A DNA stretch of 64,000 nucleotides from NCBI RefSeq assembly GCF_017873095.1, contig NZ_JAGGJU010000014.1:117194-181193 (forward strand). The letters are read 5' to 3'. The notes beneath the pieces are model-generated. The model was not told the origin of the DNA, searched no databases, and saw only the letters and a list, made by a program, of their open reading frames with translations. Position numbers and translations under genes: made by a program. Below are positions 1 through 7,303 of the stretch, one piece after another (position 1 is the first letter of the stretch; every line of letters begins with the position of its first letter). Source of the stretch: Heterorhizobium halophytocola (GTDB taxonomy: Bacteria > Pseudomonadota > Alphaproteobacteria > Rhizobiales > Rhizobiaceae).

Positions 1-250
1 CGTGATGGTCGATGTGCTTGCATCGCCGCTCGCGCTTGTCGTCAATGTGACCGGTGCCACCATCGTACCGGTTGGTGGCGGTCTCTCCAACGTGCCGGCG
101 CTGATTGCCAGGATCGACGAGGCGGTGCGCCCGCGCATCCTGCGCCGTTTTGACCGACCGCTCGTCGTACCGGCCCTCTGCCGCGTCGAACCCGGGTTGA
201 TCGGGGCGGCCCTGCTGGGGCTGCGGTCGCTTGGAGAGGCGACGCCCTGA
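1..250 (+). CDS. ROK-family sugar kinase (probable N-acetylglucosamine kinase), C-terminal fragment
   Basis: The open frame enters from the left edge and ends at a TGA at 248-250, so only about 82 C-terminal residues are visible and the start is outside the window. The stretch VPVGGGLSNVP followed by an Arg-rich helix resembles the C-terminal lobe of ROK kinases, in which a GGG-containing loop precedes the last helices; the ending resembles rhizobial N-acetylglucosamine kinases as I remember them. The ATP-binding DxGGT and zinc-binding motifs would lie upstream and cannot be checked. If correct, it would phosphorylate an amino sugar in the cytoplasm, for example from peptidoglycan turnover, which would fit the peptidases that follow. 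Family call is reasonable; substrate is uncertain. Confidence 0.65.
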   Translation, partial: VMVDVLASPLALVVNVTGATIVPVGGGLSNVPALIARIDEAVRPRILRRFDRPLVVPALCRVEPGLIGAALLGLRSLGEATP

Positions 251-277
251 CCTTTCGCTGAGAGAGACCCCGGGCGG

Positions 278-1318
278 TCAGCCGCCCCAGGTCTGTTCCA
301 GCACGCGGATCCAGTTCTGGTGCGTGACCTTGTCGAGGGCTGCCGCGTCGAAGCCGCGCTCGACGAGCCCGTCGACTATCAACTTCAGCCCCCGGCAGTC
401 GCCCATGGCCGCCGGGATCGTCGTGCCGTCGAAGTCCGAGCCGAGGGCGACGTGATCGATACCGATCCGGTCTGCCACATAAGCAATGTGGTCGAGCAGC
501 GGATCAATGCCGGTGCCGGGATCCTTGATGCCGTCATTGCGCAGGAAGAGAACCCCGAAATTGATGCCGATCAGACCACCGGTGTCCTTGATCGCGTCGA
601 GCTGGCGGTCGGTAACATTGCGGGAATGCGGGCAAAGCGCATGGGCGTTGGAATGCGATGCGACCAGCGGTGCGTTCGAAATCGCCGCGATATCCCAGAA
701 GCCGGCCTCGTTCATGTGGGACTGGTCGACCATGATCTTCAATTCGTTGCAGGCGCGAACGAGTTCCTTGCCGGCATCGCTGAGGCCCGGCCCGATGTCC
801 GGCGTCGAGGGAAAGCGAAACGGCACGCCATAGGCAAAAATGTTCGGCCGGCTCCATACGGGGCCAAGCGTGCGAAGCCCTGCCGCATGCAACACGTGGA
901 GAGCGTCGAGATCGGTGCCGATCGCTTCGGCGCCCTCAATGTGAAAAACCGAGGCAAAGGCGCCCGTCTCGATCGCTCGGCGGATATCGGCTGCACTGCG
1001 GCAGATCTTTAAGCCACCGTCCGAGCGACGCTCGATGTCGAACAGCAGCCTTGCCATGGCCAGGGTTTCGGCAAGCGCATCGGCTTCCGCAGGCGGCACA
1101 AAATCGCCGTTTGCGTCCTTCGCCATCGTCGGCGAGGGGATGTAGATCGCGCAAAGCCCTCCGGCAAGCCCACCTTCACGGGCGCGCGGCAGGTCGATAT
1201 GTCCGGTCTTTTCCCCTTCCAGAAACGCCTTGGCAGGATCGGGCTGGCCGGAGCGCCTGAGGCGCAGCAACACATCGTTATGGCCGTCGAAGACCGGATG
1301 GGAAACCTGGGGAGACAT
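278..1318 (-). CDS. M19-family (membrane/renal type) dipeptidase
   Basis: A 346-residue protein of normal length for peptidase family M19, zinc enzymes that hydrolyse dipeptides and often accept a D-residue at the C-terminal position. The N-terminal FDGHND supplies the H-x-D metal ligands; the HIEGAE stretch carries the bridging glutamate; SHSNAHAL and CPHSRN provide later His ligands and substrate-binding residues; GSDFDG near the C-terminus is the conserved Asp loop. No signal peptide is visible, so it is probably cytoplasmic. It is divergent from the S12 peptidase at 1509 and close behind the sugar-kinase tail on the opposite strand. Its neighbours suggest a role in peptides containing D-amino acids, which is inference. 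Confidence 0.9.
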   Translation of the reverse strand: MSPQVSHPVFDGHNDVLLRLRRSGQPDPAKAFLEGEKTGHIDLPRAREGGLAGGLCAIYIPSPTMAKDANGDFVPPAEADALAETLAMARLLFDIERRSDGGLKICRSAADIRRAIETGAFASVFHIEGAEAIGTDLDALHVLHAAGLRTLGPVWSRPNIFAYGVPFRFPSTPDIGPGLSDAGKELVRACNELKIMVDQSHMNEAGFWDIAAISNAPLVASHSNAHALCPHSRNVTDRQLDAIKDTGGLIGINFGVLFLRNDGIKDPGTGIDPLLDHIAYVADRIGIDHVALGSDFDGTTIPAAMGDCRGLKLIVDGLVERGFDAAALDKVTHQNWIRVLEQTWGG

Positions 1319-1363
1319 GGAGAACCTCGAAGCCGGCCACCGGTCGGGAGTACGGGCGGCCTT

Positions 1364-1383
1364 GATAAGATAGGATTGTTATC
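1364..1383. promoter_or_regulatory. Inverted repeat in the divergent promoter of the M19 and S12 peptidase genes
   Basis: The 190-bp gap 1319-1508 separates two divergent peptidase genes. It contains GATAA and TTATC arms spaced by 10 nt, the layout of a dimeric regulator site. No regulator gene adjoins it directly; the nearest is the GntR gene at 5126-5848. The arms are short, so this is only a candidate. Confidence 0.25.
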
Positions 1384-1508
1384 GGTAGGAAGTATCGCGC
1401 GCTGGTGCAAATGCAAACCGCCTGGCGACCGAGAATTTGATAGGAAGCCTCGATCGTATGCCGATCATCTGTCCGGCGGGCGCCGATGCCGTATCCAAGG
1501 AGTATCCA

Positions 1509-3014
1509 ATGTCGAGCGACCTGAACTGGGGTGCTGCCCAGAAACTGGCTGAGCAATTCGTCGCCGGATGGAAGCCCGACGAACCTGGTGGTGCCGTCCT
1601 TGCCTTCGACGTCGATGGGGTGCGATTTGCCGAGGTCGCGGGCATTGAAAGCCTCTCCACCGGTGCACCCTTTTCTGCGGGCAGCGTCGTGCGCTACGCC
1701 TCGGTGACCAAGCATGCCTTCGCCTCGCTGGTGCTTGCCCACCCCGACAAGATCGGTCTCGACGACCGGCTTGGCGAGCATCTGCAGGAACTGAGGTCGC
1801 CGCTGGCCGAGGTCACCGTCGGGCAGGCGCTAGACATGACCGGCGGCCTGCCGGATATCCGCGAATGCCTGACGCTGCTCGGTCTTTCGGTCTTTACCGA
1901 GACCAGCGCTGAACCGCTGTACGAGACCATCGCCCGCATGACCCGCCTCAACTACGAGGCCGGCTGCGAAGTCTCCTATTCGAACACGGGCTATCGCCTC
2001 GTCGAGCGGATACTCGAAAACAAGGGCATCTTCTTCCGCGACCATATCCGGCGGCAGGGCGCGGCGCTCGGCGTCGTCCTCGATGCGCCGGATGTCTGGA
2101 ACGCACCGGTGGCGGGTCTGGTGCCGGGCTACTGGCATGACGGTGCCGGCTGGCAGATGTCGGCTGCGGGCCTGCACATCTCGGCGTCCGGCAGCATGAC
2201 GGGCAGCGCCACGGCACTGGCAGCCTGGGCGCAGGCGTTGATGCTCGGCAAGGGCGCGCTTGCGGGCGTGCTCGATGCGCTGTCGGCACCGCGCAGGCTT
2301 GCCGATGGCCGGGTCACCGGATACGGGCTCGGCATCCGCCGCAATCTGCTGGGCAGTCGTGTGCTTCTCGGTCATGGCGGGTCGCATCCGGGCTACAAGT
2401 CGCAGTTCCTGATCGATCCGGAAACGCGCACGGGGATTGTCGCTGTTGCCAATCGCGAGGATGCCAATACCTACAAGATCGCCTTCGAGACCATGGCCGG
2501 CCTGCTGGGCGAGGCGCTGCCGGAGAGCAAGGCCGGCCTGCCCGATGGCCTCTATGTCACGCAAGCCGGTCCCTGGTGGATCGAGGCCAAGGGGACATCG
2601 CTCACCTATCTCGATGCGACCGATACGCTGTATGATGATGGCGACGGATGGGTGTCGTCGCGGTCGGGCTCGTCGCCCATGCGCCTGCGCAGCGATGGGG
2701 CGGAGATTGTCGGCGAGATCGGCCATGCGCCGCGCCGCTTCCTGCCGGCTGTCGATGACGGCGTGCCCGCCTCGCTTGCGGGGCGCTGGCTGTCGAGCGA
2801 GGGAGCGATGATCGAGATCGAGGACGGCAAGGTCGTCATGGGTGTCGGCCCGGTGCGCCATCGGATGCCGCTCCGGTCGATCGGCCGGGGACGCTATCTC
2901 TTCACCCTGGTCGACGGGCCCTGGACCAAGACCGTCTGTCTCGATCGCCTTGCGGACGACAGATTCGAACTGGTGCTCAGCCGCGCACGGATGATCGAAT
3001 ATCGCCGGGCCTGA
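1509..3014 (+). CDS. S12-family serine hydrolase, D-aminopeptidase (DAP) type
   Basis: A 501-residue penicillin-recognising hydrolase. The three catalytic motifs are visible: S65-V-T-K68 (nucleophile and general base), Y157-S-N159, and H289-G-G in place of the usual KTG. Their spacing and the His in the third motif match what I recall for the Ochrobactrum anthropi D-aminopeptidase (Ser62, Lys65, Tyr153, His287), and the roughly 200 residues after the catalytic domain correspond to its two C-terminal beta-barrel domains. It would release N-terminal D-residues from peptides or amides. There is no signal peptide. I chose the ATG at 1509 (MSSDLNW) over an upstream in-frame ATG at 1437 because homology starts there. 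It converges on the S58 gene with a 5-bp gap. Confidence 0.83.
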   Translation: MSSDLNWGAAQKLAEQFVAGWKPDEPGGAVLAFDVDGVRFAEVAGIESLSTGAPFSAGSVVRYASVTKHAFASLVLAHPDKIGLDDRLGEHLQELRSPLAEVTVGQALDMTGGLPDIRECLTLLGLSVFTETSAEPLYETIARMTRLNYEAGCEVSYSNTGYRLVERILENKGIFFRDHIRRQGAALGVVLDAPDVWNAPVAGLVPGYWHDGAGWQMSAAGLHISASGSMTGSATALAAWAQALMLGKGALAGVLDALSAPRRLADGRVTGYGLGIRRNLLGSRVLLGHGGSHPGYKSQFLIDPETRTGIVAVANREDANTYKIAFETMAGLLGEALPESKAGLPDGLYVTQAGPWWIEAKGTSLTYLDATDTLYDDGDGWVSSRSGSSPMRLRSDGAEIVGEIGHAPRRFLPAVDDGVPASLAGRWLSSEGAMIEIEDGKVVMGVGPVRHRMPLRSIGRGRYLFTLVDGPWTKTVCLDRLADDRFELVLSRARMIEYRRA

Positions 3015-3019
3015 CGCTG

Positions 3020-4066
3020 TCAGCGCCGCTGTCGCTTAAGATCCAGCGCGTCAAAAAAGGAAGGCCGGTCTTTTGCCGTGTCGTAACCCGTCGTCGGCTC
3101 GGCCATGGCAAGGGAGTTGAGGATGGCTTCCTCCGTCACCTCGATAGCCGCTTCGAACAGCGGCGAGACGGCATCATTGGACAGATCGGGATAGGCGTGG
3201 ACCCCGCGGCGGCGATCCGGCGTGCGGCGCACGCCCTCATGGGTGGAAAAGGCGAGCGCATAATCGCCGGAGCCATTCGACAGGGCCGCACCCGTGCGGG
3301 CAAGGCCGCCATGGCAGCGGGTCGCAAGACGCGCCAGGTTGCGTGATGCCAGCGGCGCGTCGGTTGCAAGGATCATGACGATCGATCCGTCCTTATCGTG
3401 GCGGGGCTCGTTGGCATGGGGCCTGCCGTCTATCCGCAGATGTCCGCCGTAATTGGATTGAACCAGGACGCCGAGCGTGTAGCGTTCGTTGCCTGACGGG
3501 ACGATGCGCGAGGCTGTGCCGATGCCGCCTTTCAGGCCGAATGCAACGGTTCCGGTTCCCGCCCCGACCCCGCCTTCTTCCACTGCGCTCCCTCTGGCGC
3601 AGGTTATCGCCATCAGCATTTCGTCGACCGTCGGGCGTGCGGCGCGAATGTCGTTGAGACGAGAATCATTGGTCTCGCCGACGACGGCGTTCAACGATGT
3701 CACCCTTTCATTGCCCGCCTGGTCCAGCGTAAAGCGGCTGATCGCCTCGATTGCCCGACCGATGGCCAGCGTATTGGTCAGCAGGATCGGCGTTTCGATC
3801 TCGCCGAGTTCCTCAATCTGCGAAATCCCGGCAAATTTGCCGAAACCGTTCAGCACCGCAATGCCGGCCGGAACCTTGTGCTGAAACAGATTGCCGCCAT
3901 GGGGAAGGATTGCCGTTGCGCCGGTCCTCGTGCGATCGCCCTCGTGGAGGGTGACGTGGCCCACCTCGACACCGTCGACATCGGTGATCGCGTTCAGGGG
4001 GCCGGGCGGATAGGTGCCGATGGTGATGCCAAGATCACGTAGACGTAGGCGGGGTGTGGCGGTCAT
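3020..4066 (-). CDS. P1/S58-family peptidase (DmpA-like aminopeptidase)
   Basis: A 348-residue member of peptidase family S58, N-terminal-nucleophile enzymes made as a precursor that cleaves itself into two chains. The predicted cleavage is between Gly227 and Ser228 in DGSIVMILATDAPL, giving an alpha chain of 227 and a beta chain of 121 residues, close to the DmpA arrangement (about 249 plus 125). The conserved GAGTGT and LKGGIGTASR stretches are present, as is the N-terminal NAITDVDGVEVGHVTL entry motif. Family members release N-terminal L-, D- or beta-amino acids. It lies 65 bp downstream of the DapA-like gene on the same strand, so a GntR > DapA-like > DmpA unit is likely. The exact substrate cannot be read from sequence. 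Confidence 0.88.
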   Translation of the reverse strand: MTATPRLRLRDLGITIGTYPPGPLNAITDVDGVEVGHVTLHEGDRTRTGATAILPHGGNLFQHKVPAGIAVLNGFGKFAGISQIEELGEIETPILLTNTLAIGRAIEAISRFTLDQAGNERVTSLNAVVGETNDSRLNDIRAARPTVDEMLMAITCARGSAVEEGGVGAGTGTVAFGLKGGIGTASRIVPSGNERYTLGVLVQSNYGGHLRIDGRPHANEPRHDKDGSIVMILATDAPLASRNLARLATRCHGGLARTGAALSNGSGDYALAFSTHEGVRRTPDRRRGVHAYPDLSNDAVSPLFEAAIEVTEEAILNSLAMAEPTTGYDTAKDRPSFFDALDLKRQRR

Positions 4067-4131
4067 GCGGCGAACCTGTGAAATGTGGCGTCGCGCGGGC
4101 GTGTTCGATCACCCCGCGACTGTCTTCAAAA

Positions 4132-5043
4132 TCAGGCGGCCCTTGCCGCCTTTGACGGGCGGGTCGCCGCTGCCGTTTCGACCATGGCGGTAATTTCGGC
4201 GCGGCGTTCGCCGGTGAGCACCATGCGCGGCATGCGGACGCGCTCGGAGCCGCGGCCCATGATCTCTTCGGCCAGCTTGATGGTCTGAACCAGATCATGC
4301 TCGGCATCCAGGTGCAGCAGCGGCATGAACCAGCGATAGATCCGGCGCGCCTCTTCCCAGTCGCCCCTGTCGACGGCGGCCACCAGCGCGACCGATTCCT
4401 CCGGGAAGGCGCTGGTAAGGCCGGATACCCAGCCCTTGGCACCGAGCATCATGCCTTCGAGTGCCACATCGTCGAGGCCGGCAAAAATGTCGAAGCGGTC
4501 GCCGAAGACGTTCAGAAGATCGGTAAAGCGGCGCGTGTCCGGCGCGCTCTCCTTGACCGCCTGGATATTGGCGACACCCTCCAGCTGCTTCAGCACCTCT
4601 ATGCCGATGTTCACCCGGTAGGCCGGCGGATTGTTGTAAAGCATGATCGGCAGGCTGGTGGCCTCGGCGACGGCCTTGAAATGGGCAACCAGTTCTTCGG
4701 GCTTGGGCACATAGACCATGGCCGGCAGCACCATCAGGCCGTCGGCACCGAGCTTTTCGGCGTCGCGCGCATAGGCGACGGCGCGGCGGGTGTCGAATTC
4801 GGATACGCCGGTGATCACCGGAACCCGGCCGTTCACCACCTCGACGGCGCCCTTCAGAATCGCGCGCTTTTCTTCCGGGTCGAGCGAATTGTTCTCGCCG
4901 CACGTGCCCATGACGATCAGGCCATGGACGCCGTCGTTGACGAGTGCATCCTGCACGCGACGCGTGCCTTCCGCGTCAACCGAGAGATCCGTGTTGAATT
5001 GCGTCGTCACTGCAGGAAAGACGCCGTGCCAGCCGGTGGTCAT
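4132..5043 (-). CDS. Dihydrodipicolinate synthase/N-acetylneuraminate lyase superfamily protein
   Basis: A 303-residue class I aldolase-superfamily protein. GTCGENNSL is the family's substrate-carboxylate loop, LYNNPPAYR holds the active-site Tyr, and VKESAPD carries the Schiff-base Lys. Such proteins condense or cleave 2-keto acids; this one is probably catabolic (keto-acid aldolase or dehydratase) rather than the lysine-pathway DapA, because it sits with a GntR regulator and peptidases. The start at 5043 (MTTGWHG) is preceded by AAGGAG at 7-nt spacing, which favours it over the ATG at 5073. The 82-bp gap to the GntR gene holds a TGTATGC element that may be an operator. The substrate is unknown. 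Confidence 0.82.
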   Translation of the reverse strand: MTTGWHGVFPAVTTQFNTDLSVDAEGTRRVQDALVNDGVHGLIVMGTCGENNSLDPEEKRAILKGAVEVVNGRVPVITGVSEFDTRRAVAYARDAEKLGADGLMVLPAMVYVPKPEELVAHFKAVAEATSLPIMLYNNPPAYRVNIGIEVLKQLEGVANIQAVKESAPDTRRFTDLLNVFGDRFDIFAGLDDVALEGMMLGAKGWVSGLTSAFPEESVALVAAVDRGDWEEARRIYRWFMPLLHLDAEHDLVQTIKLAEEIMGRGSERVRMPRMVLTGERRAEITAMVETAAATRPSKAARAA

Positions 5044-5072
5044 GATGGGGCTCCTTGAATGGGTTTGCCGCA

Positions 5073-5081
5073 TTGTATGCA
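5073..5081. promoter_or_regulatory. Candidate GntR/FCD operator upstream of the DapA-like gene
   Basis: The bases TTGTATGCA lie 30 nt upstream of the DapA-like start. They share TGTATRC with an element in the promoter region of the GntR gene (5905-5913), and resemble the TTGTATACAA-like palindromes bound by FCD-type GntR repressors. Two copies near one regulator support a shared site, but the match is short. Confidence 0.35.
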
Positions 5082-5125
5082 GTTTGTCGACAAAGGTAAA
5101 GGGTTACGGCACAGCCCGCTCGGAC

Positions 5126-5848
5126 TCAGAGCCGAAGGCTCCGCGCCCGCGCCACATCGCGTGCGACATAGTCCTGAATCTGGCGAACGATCTGCTCTGC
5201 GTGACGGGCCGCAATCGCGTCGGCGGTCTCTGCATCTCCCGACGCGATCGCTGCGATCAGCTCCTCATGCTCGCGCACATAGGGCTGCGGCAGCGCGTCG
5301 TCGAAGGTCGCATAATAAAGACGCAAAAGCCGTCTGCCTTCGTCGAGCAGCCGGGTAAAAAAGCCGGTGTAATAGCCGTTGCCGCCGAGGTCGGCGATGG
5401 CCACGTGAAAGTTCCGGTTGGCCTCGATCATGCCCAGGGCATCGCGCGCTGCGACCGCCTGCTCGAAAGCGTCCTGCTCCGCTCTTACCCGTGCCAGCTG
5501 TTCGCCATCCTTGCGGCTTGCCGCGGCTCTTGCCGTCACGCGGTACATCAGCGTCAAGGCTTCGAAATAGGTTGGCAAGGCGGCAAAATCGATCGGGGTG
5601 ACGATCGTCGAGCGGTTCGGCAGGGTGGTGACAAGGCCCTCGGTTGCCAGCCGCAGCAGCGCCTCGCGCACCGGCGTGCGCGACATCTCGAAGCGCGCCG
5701 ACAGGCCGACTTCGTCGAGGGGGCTGCCGGGTGGCAGGGTCATGGCGAGGATTTCCTGGCGCAGAATGGAATAGACGGTCTGCGTTCCCGCGCCGCGGGT
5801 GCGTGGGCCAGGCGGGGCGACACCGGAATCCGGAATTGCGTTTGCCAT
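5126..5848 (-). CDS. GntR-family transcriptional regulator, FCD subfamily
   Basis: A 240-residue regulator. Residues of about 25-90 form the winged helix (SILRQEI..., then FEMSRTPVREALLRLATEGLV, the typical GntR recognition helix and wing). Residues of about 100-230 form the all-helical FCD ligand domain, with NRNFHVAIADLGGN and the His residues (REHEEL, ARHAEQ) that usually bind a metal and the carboxylate ligand. It is divergent from the glycerate kinase and just upstream of the DapA-like gene on its own strand, so it probably controls both. A TGTATACC element lies in its divergent promoter and a related one before the DapA-like gene. The effector is probably a small organic acid. Confidence 0.9.
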   Translation of the reverse strand: MANAIPDSGVAPPGPRTRGAGTQTVYSILRQEILAMTLPPGSPLDEVGLSARFEMSRTPVREALLRLATEGLVTTLPNRSTIVTPIDFAALPTYFEALTLMYRVTARAAASRKDGEQLARVRAEQDAFEQAVAARDALGMIEANRNFHVAIADLGGNGYYTGFFTRLLDEGRRLLRLYYATFDDALPQPYVREHEELIAAIASGDAETADAIAARHAEQIVRQIQDYVARDVARARSLRL

Positions 5849-5904
5849 GAATGTCTCCGGCTTCGATTATCCTTTGTGTTCAGGGTTATCGCATGCATAG
5901 ATGG

Positions 5905-5913
5905 CTGTATACC
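5905..5913. promoter_or_regulatory. Candidate GntR operator in the divergent gntR / glycerate-kinase promoter
   Basis: CTGTATACC contains the 6-bp palindrome GTATAC and lies between the two divergent starts (5848 and 5978). A related TGTATGC sits before the DapA-like gene. The pattern suits autoregulation plus control of both flanking units; this is inference from two short matches. Confidence 0.38.
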
Positions 5914-5977
5914 GTCCATCGCAAGTCGGGAGCGAGCCCCTGAAGGTGCAGATTGTTCCCGTGACAGAGCCGGGAGA

Positions 5978-7246
5978 ATGACCATCCTTTCCGATCCGCG
6001 CCGCTTTCTGAGCCACTTGTTCGACAAGGCCGTCGAGGCCGCCGACCCCTACCGATCCATGCTGGCGCATATCCCGTCACCTCCCAAAGGCCGCCTGGTG
6101 GTAATCGGCGCGGGCAAGGCGGCAAGCCAGATGGCGGCCGCCTTTGAACGTGCTTATGAGGGGCCGCTTCAGGGTGTCGTCGTTGCCCGACACGGCCCGG
6201 TGGAGGCATGCCGGAGCATTCGGGTGATGACGGCGGCCCATCCTGTGCCGGACGAGGCGGGGCTTGCCGGCGCCAATGCTGTGCTTGAAGCGGTGTCGGG
6301 TCTCACGGAAGACGATCTTGTCGTCGCGCTGATTTCGGGTGGCGGATCAGCCCTTCTGCCGGCGCCGCCTTCCGGCTTTGCGCTGGAAGACGAGATCGCG
6401 GTCAACCAGGCGCTGTTGCGCAGCGGCGTGCCGATCTCTGCGATGAATGTGGTGCGCAAGCATTTTTCCCGTATCAAGGGTGGACGACTGGCCGAGGCCT
6501 GTGCGCCCGCGCGCGTCATCAGCCTGATTGTCTCGGACGTGCCGGGCGATGATCCCGCCATGGTGGCCTCCGGGCCGACCGTGCCGGAAGGATCGGACCG
6601 GGACGCCGCCCTGCGGATCATTCGGGACTACCGTATCGCGCTCGATCCGCGCATCGTCGAGGCGATATCGCAGGCAAAGGCGCCGAAGCCTGCGGACCCG
6701 GCCTTTGCGCACAATATCCATCATGTGGTCGCGTCAGCCGGCGTATCGCTCGACGCTGCGGCGGCGGCGGCGAGGGCTGCGGGCATCGAGGCTGTGATCC
6801 TCTCCGATGCGATCGAGGGCGAGGCCCGCGACATCGGGCTGATGCATGCCGCGATCGCCCGGGAGGTGGCGGCACGAAACCGGCTCTTTTCCAGACCGGT
6901 GGTCATCCTGTCCGGCGGCGAGACGACCGTATCGATCGGCGGCGGTCCCGCCGGCAAAGGCGGACGCAACAGCGAGTTCCTGCTGTCTTTCGCTCTTGCC
7001 ATAGAGGGTATCCAGGGCATCCATGCGCTGGCAGCGGATACCGACGGGATCGACGGTTCCGAAGACAATGCCGGAGCCTTCTGCGATGGCGAGACCTGCC
7101 GTCTGATCCGCCAAAGTGGCGGCGATGCGCGGGCATATCTTGCCGCGCACAATGCCTGGAGTGCGTTTGACCTAGCCGGCGCGCTGTTCGTACCGGGACC
7201 GACAGGCACAAATGTCAATGATTTCAGGGCGATCCTGATAATCTAG
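5978..7246 (+). CDS. Glycerate 2-kinase (DUF4147/MOFRL family)
   Basis: A 422-residue protein of the GckA/TtuD class, which phosphorylates D-glycerate to 2-phosphoglycerate with ATP. The N-terminal Rossmann-like domain shows GAGKAASQMA and the hallmark ISGGGSALLPAPP; the C-terminal MOFRL domain shows ILSGGETTVSIGG, GGRNSEFLLSFAL, ADTDGIDGS and the ending PGPTGTNVNDFRAILI. The ATG at 5978 follows a GGGAGA ribosome site and starts where homology starts; the frame is open much further upstream without meaning. It is divergent from the GntR gene. It would feed glycerate, for example from tartronate, hydroxypyruvate or serine breakdown, into glycolysis. The link to the neighbouring aldolase is unproven. 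Confidence 0.9.
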   Translation: MTILSDPRRFLSHLFDKAVEAADPYRSMLAHIPSPPKGRLVVIGAGKAASQMAAAFERAYEGPLQGVVVARHGPVEACRSIRVMTAAHPVPDEAGLAGANAVLEAVSGLTEDDLVVALISGGGSALLPAPPSGFALEDEIAVNQALLRSGVPISAMNVVRKHFSRIKGGRLAEACAPARVISLIVSDVPGDDPAMVASGPTVPEGSDRDAALRIIRDYRIALDPRIVEAISQAKAPKPADPAFAHNIHHVVASAGVSLDAAAAAARAAGIEAVILSDAIEGEARDIGLMHAAIAREVAARNRLFSRPVVILSGGETTVSIGGGPAGKGGRNSEFLLSFALAIEGIQGIHALAADTDGIDGSEDNAGAFCDGETCRLIRQSGGDARAYLAAHNAWSAFDLAGALFVPGPTGTNVNDFRAILII

Positions 7247-7275
7247 AAAAAACCCCCGTCCGTCGGGACGAGGGG
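7247..7275 (-). terminator. Rho-independent terminator of the TonB receptor gene
   Basis: Read on the minus strand, a GC-rich stem (CCCCTCGTCC against GGACGGGGG with a bulge) is followed by six Ts. It lies directly after the receptor stop codon and abuts the end of the convergent glycerate kinase gene. Confidence 0.75.
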
Positions 7276-7303
7276 CTTGGCATGCTTGTTGGCGATAGAA
7301 AGC

